64,000 nucleotides of DNA from Lachnospiraceae bacterium 28-4 (GTDB lineage: Bacteria > Bacillota > Clostridia > Lachnospirales > Lachnospiraceae), in the NCBI GenBank assembly GCA_000403275.2, contig KE159599.1, forward strand, positions 62,001-126,000, given 5' to 3'. This document shows positions 34,561 through 43,267 of the stretch, one piece after another (within the stretch, counting starts at the first letter, position 1; the number at the start of each line of letters is the position of its first letter). The notes below the pieces were generated by a model. It did no database searches. It had not been told where the DNA came from and was given only the letters and a program-made list of their open reading frames with translations. The position numbers were made by a program, and so were the translations under genes.

Positions 34561-34596
34561 ATAAAATTAACCCGGGCGCCTTCTGCCGCCCGGGCT
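34561..34596 (-). terminator. Terminator of the sigH operon
   Basis: CCCGGGCG / CGCCCGGG stem with an 8-base loop, followed on the minus strand by TTAATTTTAT. It lies 22 bp after the sigH stop. Confidence 0.75.
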
Positions 34597-34617
34597 GAAT
34601 ACGGACTGTTCCATTTC

Positions 34618-35235
34618 TCATCCGATCACTTTTTTTAGTTTCCCTTTAATTCTCTGCAACGCGTTATCTGCGGACTTCTCGTCCTTCCCCAGCACCTTCG
34701 CGATCTGCGCATAACCCATTCCCGTCAGATGCAGATCCAGGACCTCCTTTTCAAAGGTACTCAGTTCTTTTTCTATCGTCCGTTCCAGATTTTTTACGTT
34801 TTCCCGGTCTATCACCATCTCTTCCGGGCTAAGTTCTGCCCGGGCGGCAAGGATATTCACCAGTTCAGCCTCTTCCTCCTGTCCTTTTTCCGAAGCCACA
34901 CGGCTGTATAAGGAAATATAGGAATTCAACGGCGCATGTTTCTGCCGCCTGGACGCCTGTACTGCCGTATACATCTGCCTGGAAATGCACAGATCCGCAA
35001 AGGTGAAAAAACTGGCGTCCCTTCCGCTGTCATAATCCCTGACCGCCTTAAACAGACCTATCATTCCTTCCTGAATCAGATCATCGCTGTCCGCGCCAAG
35101 AATATACATGGATCTTGCCTTGCTTTTTACCAGATTTTTATATTTATCCATAATATAATCGGTAATATTTTCTTCTCCGTCCCGTAGGCGCAATATCAAT
35201 TCCTCATCGCCGCACTGACCGTAAAAATCCTGCAT
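34618..35235 (-). CDS. sigH: RNA polymerase sigma-H factor
   Basis: 205 residues from the ATG at 35235, after a GGGGGA site. A GTG at 35259 overlaps the upstream stop (GTGA) and would add eight residues by coupling. Region 2 contains DDLIQEGMIGLFKAVRDYD and the C-terminal region 4 contains YAQIAKVLGKDEKSADNALQRIK (both in overlapping parts). SigH drives early sporulation genes. It ends the cysE-cysS-mrnC-rlmB cluster, as in Bacillus, which supports the name. Confidence 0.9.
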   Translation of the reverse strand: MQDFYGQCGDEELILRLRDGEENITDYIMDKYKNLVKSKARSMYILGADSDDLIQEGMIGLFKAVRDYDSGRDASFFTFADLCISRQMYTAVQASRRQKHAPLNSYISLYSRVASEKGQEEEAELVNILAARAELSPEEMVIDRENVKNLERTIEKELSTFEKEVLDLHLTGMGYAQIAKVLGKDEKSADNALQRIKGKLKKVIG

Positions 35236-35255
35236 CCGCTTCTTTCCCCCGTTTT

Positions 35256-37247
35256 TCACTGGATAACAATCGCTTCCCCGTCATACTCATAATCGATCAT
35301 CGGAGCTTCTTCCTCCTCCGGTTTTGTCGAAGAAGCTCCGGGGGCATTTGCCGAAGAGCCTTCCTGTCCTTCTGCCGCCGGACTGTTGTTTTCCGCCGCA
35401 GGTTCCACTACCATTGCCTCCTGGGCCGCTTTTTTATTGTTTTCTTCCGCCCTCTGCGCCTCCCGGTCCCGTTCTTCCTCGGACATCATTTCTTCGTCAA
35501 TCCATTTGCCGTCCTCCATATGGGAAATATTGGTTCCATTGCCGCTGACAGCTTCCCCGCCTTCCGTCACAGGAACACCCGAACTGTTTCCGCTGACGCT
35601 TTCATCGATAATGATTCCCTCATTCTCCACATTGTTCCCGCTGACCGTAGGATTTTCCACGGCTTCTTCCTGCATAATCCGTATTACCTGGCTCGCCATA
35701 TGTTCTGCCAATACCTGGTATCCCGCCGGGTTTCCGTGTACGCCGTCAGGCATATATGTGGAAATAACCTGTACGTCATGGGTATCCAGCAGATTTGAAT
35801 TATACAGGTCGATCACATCGATGTCATACTGAGCTGCCAGTTCCTTGACCGCATTGGCAAATGTCGCCTGGGGCAGCAGATAATCCCTTTGCTTTCTCAG
35901 GTAATCATGAAGTATATTTGGCAAAGGAGTGGCAAAAATGATCTTAGCCTCAGGGTAATTCTCCTTCAGCCCTCTCATCAGCTCATCCACATCGCCATAA
36001 AAAGTCGCAGGTTTCTTTTCCGACAGACTCCCAAGTTCTTTTTCCGATGCCGCAAAGCCGTCGTTGGTTCCCCCCATAACCAGAATAATATCCGTATCTG
36101 CCGGTATTTCTTTATATCTCTCTACGAACGGCTTATCCCAGTATCTTCCATAAGAAGAACCTCCGATTCCCAAATTATAAACTTCTTCCGCTCCCAAAAT
36201 ATTCTTTAAAACGGAGGGATAGGAATACTGCTTATAATTTTCCATCTTATCCAAATTGCTTCCTTCCGTGATGCTGTCGCCCAGACAGGCAATTTTCTTA
36301 TTTGAAAAATCATAAGAACTGCTACTTATAATATAACGGTCTTTCCCATTCATCTGTTCCGTTTCCGCATAGGAAGAACGAATGTTACGTCTGGCCTCCA
36401 GCGTCAGTTCCGCTTCATCATAGTGAAAAGGAATCACTTTTCCGTCCACGACAGCATTGCCCGATATTGTCTTATAAGGATCTTGTTCCTGGCCGCCGGC
36501 CGCATTGCCGGAGATCGTTTCTTCCTCCGGTTCCTGCGTGCTGTTATTGCCGGATACGGTTTCTTCTTCCGGCAATAGCATATTGCCGTTCCCGGATACT
36601 GTCTCTTCTTCCGGCAGTGGCGCATTGCCGTTCCCGGATACCGTCTCTTCCTCCGGTAATGGCACAACGCTGTTATCGGATACCGTCTCTTCCTCCGGTA
36701 ATGGCACAACACTGTTATCGGATACCGCTTCTTCTTCCGGCAATGCCGGCTGCTGAGGCAGCGCCATCTCCGGGATATCGATCAAAATCGCATCCCCGCT
36801 TTGCGTCATCCCGTCCCATTCCGCCCCGACAGAGGCATTTTCTTCCGTTGCCTGTCCTTCAGGCAATGCTTCCGCTTCCTGCGAGGGTTCCGCTTCTATT
36901 CCCGTAATAGCCTCCGGCTCCGAAACCTCTTCCGGCTCCGCGCCTTCCCCCTGTTCCTGTAGTTCCTCTGAATCCGGAGCCATCCCCGTTTCCCCTTCGT
37001 CCATTTTCAGGCTCTCTTCCAAAAAAGTCTGCAAGGCTTCGCTGTCCTCTGACAATTCCTGTATCTTCATACGGACATCATCCACCTCCGCCTGCACTTC
37101 CACATGCCTGACTTCCCATTCCTCTTTTTGCAGTTTTTCCTGATGAATCTCATGAACCTTCAGTACCAACACTGCCATAAGCATAATCGATAATATGCCG
37201 ATCATGAGAAGCAATATCTTTTGCACCAAATGAATATCTTTTTTCAT
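35256..37247 (-). CDS. Exported SGNH/GDSL hydrolase with VSGN-type repeats
   Basis: 663 residues. An N-terminal anchor (about 10-30) and a coiled coil precede an acidic low-complexity region. This includes six 14-residue repeats of the PLPEEETVSGNGNA type (about 168-251). The SGNH domain (about 315-535) has GDSITEG with Ser325, GIGGSS, GGTND and DGVHGN, so all four blocks are present and it should be an active esterase or deacetylase. The tail again has VSGN motifs and is acidic. The substrate is probably a surface polymer. It lies where yacP stands in Bacillus. Confidence 0.85.
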   Translation of the reverse strand: MKKDIHLVQKILLLMIGILSIMLMAVLVLKVHEIHQEKLQKEEWEVRHVEVQAEVDDVRMKIQELSEDSEALQTFLEESLKMDEGETGMAPDSEELQEQGEGAEPEEVSEPEAITGIEAEPSQEAEALPEGQATEENASVGAEWDGMTQSGDAILIDIPEMALPQQPALPEEEAVSDNSVVPLPEEETVSDNSVVPLPEEETVSGNGNAPLPEEETVSGNGNMLLPEEETVSGNNSTQEPEEETISGNAAGGQEQDPYKTISGNAVVDGKVIPFHYDEAELTLEARRNIRSSYAETEQMNGKDRYIISSSSYDFSNKKIACLGDSITEGSNLDKMENYKQYSYPSVLKNILGAEEVYNLGIGGSSYGRYWDKPFVERYKEIPADTDIILVMGGTNDGFAASEKELGSLSEKKPATFYGDVDELMRGLKENYPEAKIIFATPLPNILHDYLRKQRDYLLPQATFANAVKELAAQYDIDVIDLYNSNLLDTHDVQVISTYMPDGVHGNPAGYQVLAEHMASQVIRIMQEEAVENPTVSGNNVENEGIIIDESVSGNSSGVPVTEGGEAVSGNGTNISHMEDGKWIDEEMMSEEERDREAQRAEENNKKAAQEAMVVEPAAENNSPAAEGQEGSSANAPGASSTKPEEEEAPMIDYEYDGEAIVIQ
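36495..36746 (-). repeat. 42-bp tandem repeats within the SGNH hydrolase gene
   Basis: Six units of 42 bp encode x-LPEEETVSxN-xxx. The copies differ slightly in the last five codons. The length may vary between strains. Confidence 0.8.
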
Positions 37248-37272
37248 AAATTACCTACTCCAGCTCTATCGC

Positions 37273-38025
37273 TTACTTGCCTGTTCCGATCCTTTGTCTC
37301 ACGATCTCATAAGCCAGCACGCCTGCCGCTACCGATGCGTTCAGCGAGTCGATATCTCCTTTCATGGGAATGGCCGCCGAAAAATCGCAAGCCTTTTTCA
37401 CCATCCTTCCTACGCCCTCTCCTTCGCTGCCGATTACCATGCCGACCGGCCCCTTCAAATCCAGCTGATACATCGATGTGCCGTCCATATCCGCACATAC
37501 GAACCAGAGGCCGCGCTTCTTCAAGTCTTCGATAGTTTTCGTCAGATTTGTCACCTTTGCCACAGGAGTATAATTTAACGCTCCTGCGGACGCCCTTGCC
37601 ACGGAAGCTGTCAGGCCAACGGCTCTGTTCTTGGGAATAACCACTCCATGGGCCCCTGCCAGATTCGCTGTCCTGATAATTGCTCCAAGATTATAAGGAT
37701 CTTCTATATTATCCAGCAAAAAGAGAAACGGAGGCTCCCCTTTTTCCTCCGCTATTCGGAGAATATCTTCCACTTCCGCATATTCATACGCAGCCGCATA
37801 GGCGATCACCCCTTGATGCTTTCCGGTTTCCGACATCTGGCCCAGCCGTTCTTTTGTGACAAATCGAACGATACAGTCATGCCTCTTCGCTTCTCTTTTG
37901 ATCGTTTCTATGGGGCCGTCTTTGCATCCATCCAAAATAAACAGCTTGTCTATCGTTTTTCCCGAACGAAACGCCTCAATTACTGCATGTCTGCCTTCGA
38001 TTGTAAATTCTTCGTATCTCATTCC
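37273..38025 (-). CDS. rlmB: 23S rRNA (guanosine-2'-O-)-methyltransferase RlmB (TrmH/SpoU family)
   Basis: 250 residues from the ATG at 38025; open codons run up to 38070 but have no good site. An N-terminal substrate-binding domain (IEGRHAVIEAF) is followed by a SpoU knot domain with DNIEDPYNLGAIIRTANLAG, GSEGEGVGRM and SLNASVAAGVLAYE. It methylates 23S rRNA with S-adenosylmethionine. It sits between mrnC and the SGNH gene as in the conserved cluster; an SpoU methyltransferase of other specificity is possible. Confidence 0.88.
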   Translation of the reverse strand, partial: GMRYEEFTIEGRHAVIEAFRSGKTIDKLFILDGCKDGPIETIKREAKRHDCIVRFVTKERLGQMSETGKHQGVIAYAAAYEYAEVEDILRIAEEKGEPPFLFLLDNIEDPYNLGAIIRTANLAGAHGVVIPKNRAVGLTASVARASAGALNYTPVAKVTNLTKTIEDLKKRGLWFVCADMDGTSMYQLDLKGPVGMVIGSEGEGVGRMVKKACDFSAAIPMKGDIDSLNASVAAGVLAYEIVRQRIGTGK

Positions 38026-38151
38026 CTTATCCTGTTCCTTTCCTGATTGGACATTATTTCTATATCTCAATATCAGCTATCTCATTATATAACCGTATCC
38101 TGTAAAACATCCACATATTTTTCGAATATTAAAACATTCTTAAGCAAATAT

Positions 38152-38592
38152 TCATATTTCCAGCCCCAAATACGCGAGTCCCTGTTTTACCAGTTCCACC
38201 GCTCTGTCCATCCGGTCCTGCAGGTAAAGATAGCCTATCAAGGCTTCCATCCCCGTCGCCTTTCGATAATCGGTCACGGAAGCATTTTTTGCCGTGGAAT
38301 TAGATTTTGCATTTCTTCCCCGCCGGTACACCTCTTTCTCTTCTTCCGTCATAATCTCCTGAAGCGCCTCCGCCATCCTCGCCTGAGTACCCGCATTCAC
38401 ATACCGGACCGCCGTTCTGTGAAGCTTCTTTGCGCTTTGGTTTCCCCGTTCCACCACTACGGTACGAATGACCACATCATAAATGCTGTCTCCTATATAG
38501 GCAAGCGCAAGGGGGGAATATGTCCGAATATCCACCTCTCTGCAGTCAAATTCTTTTTTTAATTGTCTTAACAGACTTAAGCTCTCTTCCAT
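38152..38592 (-). CDS. mrnC: Mini-ribonuclease III
   Basis: 146 residues. The RNase III catalytic core without a dsRNA-binding domain is visible (LALAYIGDSIYDVVIR near 27-42 and TGMEALIGYLYLQ near 113-125). Mini-III matures the ends of 23S rRNA in Bacillus. It overlaps the end of cysS by 16 bases, as in many Firmicutes. Confidence 0.92.
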   Translation of the reverse strand: MEESLSLLRQLKKEFDCREVDIRTYSPLALAYIGDSIYDVVIRTVVVERGNQSAKKLHRTAVRYVNAGTQARMAEALQEIMTEEEKEVYRRGRNAKSNSTAKNASVTDYRKATGMEALIGYLYLQDRMDRAVELVKQGLAYLGLEI

Positions 38593-39989
38593 TTCACACC
38601 TTCGCGGGTATCTTCCAGAATGATCCCTTTCTCTAACAGTTCTTTGCGGATTTCATCCGCCCTGGCAAAATTTTTCGCCTTGCGCGCCGCCTGGCGTTCT
38701 TCGATCAGCCCTTCGATCTCCTCATCCAGCATCCCCTCTTCTTTCTTTTCCACCAAAAGGCCGCAAATATCCGACAATTCCACAATTTTTTCTTTCAAAG
38801 CAGTCAGGAAGGCAGCGCTGCTCTTTTCATTTCCATAAGTATTCGCAAACTTCACCAGCTCAAAAATTGCCGCAATCGCATCCGCCGTATTAAAATCATC
38901 GTCCATAGCTTCGTCAAACTTTGCTTCAAAATTCCCGGCCTCTGCCAAAAGCTTCTTTTCTTCCCCGCTCATGTCACCCTGTGCCGCATTTCCTGCCAGA
39001 TAATTCAGATTGCCCACGCTGGTGACGATCCTCTCATAACCGTTTTTCGCCGCCTCCATCAACTCGGCGCTGAAGTTAAGCGGACTCCTGTAGTGGGCGG
39101 AAAGCATAAAAAATCTTAAGACCTGCAAATCATACTTCTCGCTAATATCGCGCACCGTAAAAAAGTTTCCTGCCGATTTCGACATCTTTCTATTATCAAT
39201 ATTTAAAAAAGCATTGTGCATCCAATATCTGGCAAAAGTTTTGCCGTTCGCGGCCTCTGACTGCGCGATCTCATTTTCATGATGAGGGAATACCAGGTCT
39301 TCCCCTCCCGCATGAATATCGATCTCATCTCCCAGATACCGTTTGCTCATGACGGAACATTCGATATGCCATCCGGGACGCCCGTTGCACCAGGGCGACT
39401 CCCAATAAGGCTCGCCCTCTTTCTTCGGCTTCCATAACACGAAATCGAGCCCATCCTCCTTTTGCCCTTCCCCCGACACAAGGAGGGAACGGTTCCCGCC
39501 CTGCAAGTCATCCAGATTTTTGTGGGACAGCTTTCCATATTCCTTAAAATTACGAGTTCTGAAATAAACCGTTCCGTCTTCTGCCTTATAAGCATATCCC
39601 TGTTCTACCAATTTTCCGATCATATCCAGCATGCCGTCGATCTCTTCCGTCGCAAGCGGATGCATGGTCGCCGGCCTTACATTCATCGCCTCCATATCTT
39701 TCTTGCATTCTTCGATATAGCGCTTTGAAATTACCGCAGCATCCACGCCCTCTTCCACCGCTTTTTTAATGATCTTATCATCCACATCGGTGAAATTCGA
39801 TACATAATTAACCTCAAGCCCCTTATGCTCCATATACCTTCTGACCGTATCGAATACGATCATCGGCCTGGCATTCCCGATGTGGATCAGATTATAAACC
39901 GTGGGCCCGCACACATACATCCTTACTTTTCCTTCCTCAATCGGTACAAATTCTTCTTTTTTCTTCGACAACGTATTATAAATTTTCAT
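38577..39989 (-). CDS. cysS: Cysteinyl-tRNA synthetase
   Basis: 470 residues, the usual length. CGPTVYNLIHIGNARP holds a zinc cysteine and the HIGH-type motif; KMSKSAGN is intact. The zinc ligands continue in IECSVMS and in GGEDLVFPHHENEIAQSE. It charges tRNA-Cys in the cytosol. It follows cysE by about 40 bp and both lie behind a T-box leader, so their expression should rise when tRNA-Cys is uncharged. Confidence 0.96.
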   Translation of the reverse strand: MKIYNTLSKKKEEFVPIEEGKVRMYVCGPTVYNLIHIGNARPMIVFDTVRRYMEHKGLEVNYVSNFTDVDDKIIKKAVEEGVDAAVISKRYIEECKKDMEAMNVRPATMHPLATEEIDGMLDMIGKLVEQGYAYKAEDGTVYFRTRNFKEYGKLSHKNLDDLQGGNRSLLVSGEGQKEDGLDFVLWKPKKEGEPYWESPWCNGRPGWHIECSVMSKRYLGDEIDIHAGGEDLVFPHHENEIAQSEAANGKTFARYWMHNAFLNIDNRKMSKSAGNFFTVRDISEKYDLQVLRFFMLSAHYRSPLNFSAELMEAAKNGYERIVTSVGNLNYLAGNAAQGDMSGEEKKLLAEAGNFEAKFDEAMDDDFNTADAIAAIFELVKFANTYGNEKSSAAFLTALKEKIVELSDICGLLVEKKEEGMLDEEIEGLIEERQAARKAKNFARADEIRKELLEKGIILEDTREGVKWKRA

Positions 39990-40029
39990 CTTGCTAAAAC
40001 GCTCCTTTCTTTATCCCTCGTGAAAAATT

Positions 40030-40695
40030 TTAATTTTTTATTTTCCGTATTTCCCTCTCCAGATCCAGCAGCCGGTTCGTCAATTCGCTGTTCGCCTTCT
40101 GGAGATTGGCAATATCCTCTTTTACCGGATCCGGCAGATTAATATGATCCATTTCTTCCTGGGGCAAATTCTTCTTTTTCCTCTTTACTACCCTTCCCGG
40201 CACACCCACTACCGTAGAACCTGGAGGCACCTCCTCTAAAACTACGCTTCCTGCCCCTATTTTGGAATTATCTCCAATTTTAAAGGAACCTAACACTTTT
40301 GCCCCTGCGCTTATCATCACGTTATTTCCCACCGTAGGATGGCGCTTTCCATGTTCTTTTCCCGTTCCTCCCAAAGTCACCCCCTGATACAGCGTCACAT
40401 TATCTCCAATGATTGTCGTCTCGCCGATAATAACTCCGTTCCCATGATCGATAAAAAACCCTTTTCCTATCACTGCTCCCGGATGGATCTCGATTCCTGT
40501 CTTTCTTACTCCCCTCTGCGATATCCACCTTGCCAGAAAATAATGTTTTTTCAAATATAACTTATGGGCCAGCCTGTAATGCAGCATTACTTTAAAGCTG
40601 GGATATAAAAATACTTCCATTGCCGTATGAATGGCGGGATCTCTCTGCCTGATCACGGCAATTTCCTCCTTCAGCCTTTTGATTACTCCCATCAT
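40030..40695 (-). CDS. cysE: Serine O-acetyltransferase
   Basis: 221 residues. A short helical N-terminal region is followed by a left-handed beta helix of hexapeptide repeats with the CysE signature DHGNGVIIGETTIIGDNV and GKRHPTVGNNVMISAGAKVLG (both in overlapping parts). It makes O-acetylserine for cysteine synthesis. The first of two ATGs (40695) has GGAGG five bases upstream. It is the first gene after the T-box terminator. Confidence 0.94.
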   Translation of the reverse strand: MMGVIKRLKEEIAVIRQRDPAIHTAMEVFLYPSFKVMLHYRLAHKLYLKKHYFLARWISQRGVRKTGIEIHPGAVIGKGFFIDHGNGVIIGETTIIGDNVTLYQGVTLGGTGKEHGKRHPTVGNNVMISAGAKVLGSFKIGDNSKIGAGSVVLEEVPPGSTVVGVPGRVVKRKKKNLPQEEMDHINLPDPVKEDIANLQKANSELTNRLLDLEREIRKIKN

Positions 40696-40735
40696 TTATG
40701 CCTCCATTTTTTCATTTTTACGCCATAACGCATAT

Positions 40736-41023
40736 AAAAAACTCCGCCTCCATTTCAACCTTTGTTAAAATCAAGAGACGAAGCTGATCCGCGGTTCCAC
40801 TCTTATTAAAGATGATATTCTCACCCTTCCCTCATAAAACGTAACGTGTCTTCCCCGTATGCGGATACCGGGAAAAAATATGCTTCCTTTCCCCGCATCA
40901 GCTCACAGACGCACTTCCGCTGCCTTCCCATCGGAACTGCTCTCAGCCAACGGCAATTCCTCTCTGTTATCTTCCGGCTGCGTACTCTTTCTGCTCATAG
41001 CCTTTTCTATTCTGACTTCTTCT
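40736..41023 (-). promoter_or_regulatory. T-box riboswitch leader, probably tRNA-Cys specific
   Basis: On the minus strand the leader has the stem I AAAGAGTA-type motif, an AGAGAG motif, and a TGAGAGC loop. A candidate specifier TGC (Cys) follows in GGAAGTGCG. The T-box core GTGGAACCGCGG is at 40800-40789. The terminator pairs CTTCGTCTC (40783-40775) with GAGGCGGAG before TTTTTT (ending about 40736). The downstream genes cysE and cysS agree with a cysteine specifier. The exact specifier position was not modelled. Confidence 0.88.
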
Positions 41024-41029
41024 AATCAC

Positions 41030-41058
41030 AGAATATGCAATATGGCCTGTTTTGTCAA
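41030..41058 (-). promoter_or_regulatory. Promoter of the T-box/cysE operon
   Basis: Minus strand TTGACA (41058-41053), 17-bp spacer, TATTCT (41035-41030). Confidence 0.75.
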
Positions 41059-41116
41059 CCATAATTTTCCTACATCTGTTTGCGGCCAATTACCCATTTC
41101 CATCCTGACATTCAAC

Positions 41117-41164
41117 TGGGTGGTCGATTGGGTAGCTGATTGGGTGGTCGATTGGGTGGCAAAT
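41117..41164. repeat. Four 12-bp tandem repeats upstream of the cysE promoter
   Basis: Units TGGGTGGTCGAT, TGGGTAGCTGAT, TGGGTGGTCGAT and TGGGTGGCAAAT. They lie about 60 bp upstream of the -35 box. An open frame through them is low-complexity and not a credible gene. Confidence 0.85.
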
Positions 41165-41237
41165 GGAGTCCCATAACCTGAATAAACATCATTCACCAAT
41201 TATCATTTCGATATTTAGCATTTAAAGGAACAATAAA

Positions 41238-42038
41238 TCAAAGAGAAATTACTTCCAGATCGTCAGGAATATACAGCTTCCCATGAAAATACCGGCTTCC
41301 TTCCTCTCCATACAGCTTTTTTCTTTCCTTCAGATTCCGATCCTCCGTATGATAAAGAATCAAATGCTTCACTCCAAGCTTTTCTGCGATTTCGCATGCC
41401 TCCTTAACCGTCGAATGATGCTTTTCATAAGGAGAAAATATGTCCGCCTGGGTATACAGGCAGTATGCCTCATGCATGAGCCATTCGCTGTTTTCCACAT
41501 ACGCGCCCGCACAGGGATGGAAGGATTCGTCGCCGCAGCAAGTCAGCTTCTTCCCATTATCCAGCTCCATGCAGAAGCCGAACTGCTTTTCTTTTATCGA
41601 TCCTATATCAAAGAATGTCGTTTTCCTTCCAAGAATATTCTTCGTTTCCCCATCTTCAACGGCAATCAAATGAATATGACTGCCCGCCTTCTCCCACTGT
41701 TCTCTCCACAACAACTTTTTCAGCAGATCCCCGATCAGAACAATGACCTCCACATGGGCATAGATATTCACATCTATCATAGCCGTGCCCTGGGCTATAC
41801 GCTGACAGATCGTCCGAACCACCCAGACAACTCCTAATAAATGGTCAATATGTTTATGAGTGACAAAAATATCTCTAATATCCGTACAATGATATCCCGC
41901 ACATTTTAACTGACGCAATATCCCATTTCCGCCACCGCCGTCTACAAGGAAGTTCCGATCGCCCTCCGTCAATAAAAAGCACGTATTATAACATTCCGTC
42001 ACCATAGCATGTCCCGTTCCCAGCATCGTGATCTGCAT
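41238..42038 (-). CDS. MBL-fold metallo-hydrolase (RNase Z-like)
   Basis: 266 residues. The N-terminus MLGTGHA and the metal motif THKHIDH (about 60-66) place it in the metallo-beta-lactamase superfamily. Further metal ligands are likely in CCGDES and the late LILYHTED. The general form is that of RNase Z-like hydrolases, but a bona fide RNase Z exosite is not obvious. It is cytosolic; the substrate is unknown. It lies 29 bp after hemW on the same strand. Confidence 0.8.
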   Translation of the reverse strand: MQITMLGTGHAMVTECYNTCFLLTEGDRNFLVDGGGGNGILRQLKCAGYHCTDIRDIFVTHKHIDHLLGVVWVVRTICQRIAQGTAMIDVNIYAHVEVIVLIGDLLKKLLWREQWEKAGSHIHLIAVEDGETKNILGRKTTFFDIGSIKEKQFGFCMELDNGKKLTCCGDESFHPCAGAYVENSEWLMHEAYCLYTQADIFSPYEKHHSTVKEACEIAEKLGVKHLILYHTEDRNLKERKKLYGEEGSRYFHGKLYIPDDLEVISL

Positions 42039-42067
42039 TTTCCACCCTCACATTCCTTGCAGCCCTG

Positions 42068-43249
42068 TCACTGCAAAAACTCCGCCATTACATAATTGCT
42101 GATATCCCGTCCATAAGGAGTCAGCCTTACGCTGTCTCCATCCGTCAGCAAGCCCTGCGCGCACAGTTTTTCTATGATTTCCCCATACACGTCCTCTAGG
42201 CTCTTTCCAAAAGCATTATAAAAATCTTTTTTTCCGACCCCTTCCGACATCCGCAGCCCAAGGAACATAAATTCCTCCATCTGGTCTCCGATACTCAAAA
42301 CGCATCGCTCTTCCTTAATATCCCCGGATCCTTCCTCCATACAGCAAAGATAATTTCCCATATCCGCACTGTTCTTCCAACGCACATTTTCTACCATGGA
42401 CGAGGCCCCCAGGCCAAATCCCGCATAATCACCGCGCCTCCAATATCTTATATTATGCCTACACTCGTATCCGGGCCTTGCATAGTTGGATATCTCATAT
42501 CTGTAATATCCGCCGGCCTCCAGAATCTCCCCTGTCCGCTCATACATCTCCCGTTCTTCCTCTTCCGTAGGAAGAGCCGAAGGAAGGGCCGAAGGAAGGT
42601 GCGTAACAATCCCATCCTTTCTTTTTCCGTCCTCCCCATACCATTCATAAAAAGGGGTTCCCTCTTCCACCATCAGGCTATAGGCCGAAATATGCGCCGG
42701 CCCAAGATCAATGACTCTCTTCAAACCGTTCAGATAGCTTTCCGGGTTCTGTCCCGGCAGCGCCGCCATAATGTCCACATTTACATTACGAAATCCCGCT
42801 TTCCCCGCCAGGCCGTATGCCTCCAGAAAATCTTTTGCAGAATGCACCCTTCCAAGCAAAGCCAATTCCCCGTCGTCCAAAGACTGCGCGCCGATACTGA
42901 TCCTGTTTATTCCCGCCCTCCGGCAGCTTTCCAGTTTTTCGATATCCACTGTTCCGGGATTCGCTTCTATGGTGATCTCCGCTTCCTCTCCAAAAGAAAA
43001 ACCGGCCCTCAGTCCATCCATGATCCTTCCAATCTGTCCTCCTGAAAGAACCGTAGGCGTTCCTCCCCCAAGAAAAACGCTTTCCACTTCATATTTTCCA
43101 TACCGGGCGGATTCCTTATTAATCTCGCGAAGCAATCCGCTTACATATCTCTCCCGCTCTTTTTCTCCTGCCGGAAAGGAAAGAAAATCACAATAAAAAC
43201 ATTTCCGCACACAAAACGGCACATGAACATAGATCCCTATCTTCTTCAC
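42068..43249 (-). CDS. hemW: HemW-type radical SAM heme chaperone
   Basis: 393 residues. The cluster motif CVRKCFYC (CxxxCxxC) near residue 12 comes after VHVPF, and GGGTPT and a HemN C-terminal domain follow. It lacks the extra N-terminal part of true coproporphyrinogen oxidase HemN, which fits HemW. It lies just after lepA, the common Firmicute order. A small in-frame duplication (SALPSALP) near residue 215 falls in a variable loop. Confidence 0.9.
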   Translation of the reverse strand: MKKIGIYVHVPFCVRKCFYCDFLSFPAGEKERERYVSGLLREINKESARYGKYEVESVFLGGGTPTVLSGGQIGRIMDGLRAGFSFGEEAEITIEANPGTVDIEKLESCRRAGINRISIGAQSLDDGELALLGRVHSAKDFLEAYGLAGKAGFRNVNVDIMAALPGQNPESYLNGLKRVIDLGPAHISAYSLMVEEGTPFYEWYGEDGKRKDGIVTHLPSALPSALPTEEEEREMYERTGEILEAGGYYRYEISNYARPGYECRHNIRYWRRGDYAGFGLGASSMVENVRWKNSADMGNYLCCMEEGSGDIKEERCVLSIGDQMEEFMFLGLRMSEGVGKKDFYNAFGKSLEDVYGEIIEKLCAQGLLTDGDSVRLTPYGRDISNYVMAEFLQ

Positions 43250-43267
43250 GAAATGAGTATCCTCCGT

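Noticed and set aside
36495-36746. Possible sortase or dockerin motif in the VSGN repeats
   Set aside because: There is no LPxTG with a hydrophobic tail and no dockerin calcium loop; only a low-complexity repeat is supported.
41117-41164. Possible CRISPR-like array
   Set aside because: The 12-bp units are contiguous with no spacers and no cas genes are in the window.
40859-41176. A 105-aa plus-strand frame ending in WVVDWVADWVV-like repeats
   Set aside because: It runs antisense through the T-box leader and the 12-bp repeats; no ribosome site or homologue-like features.
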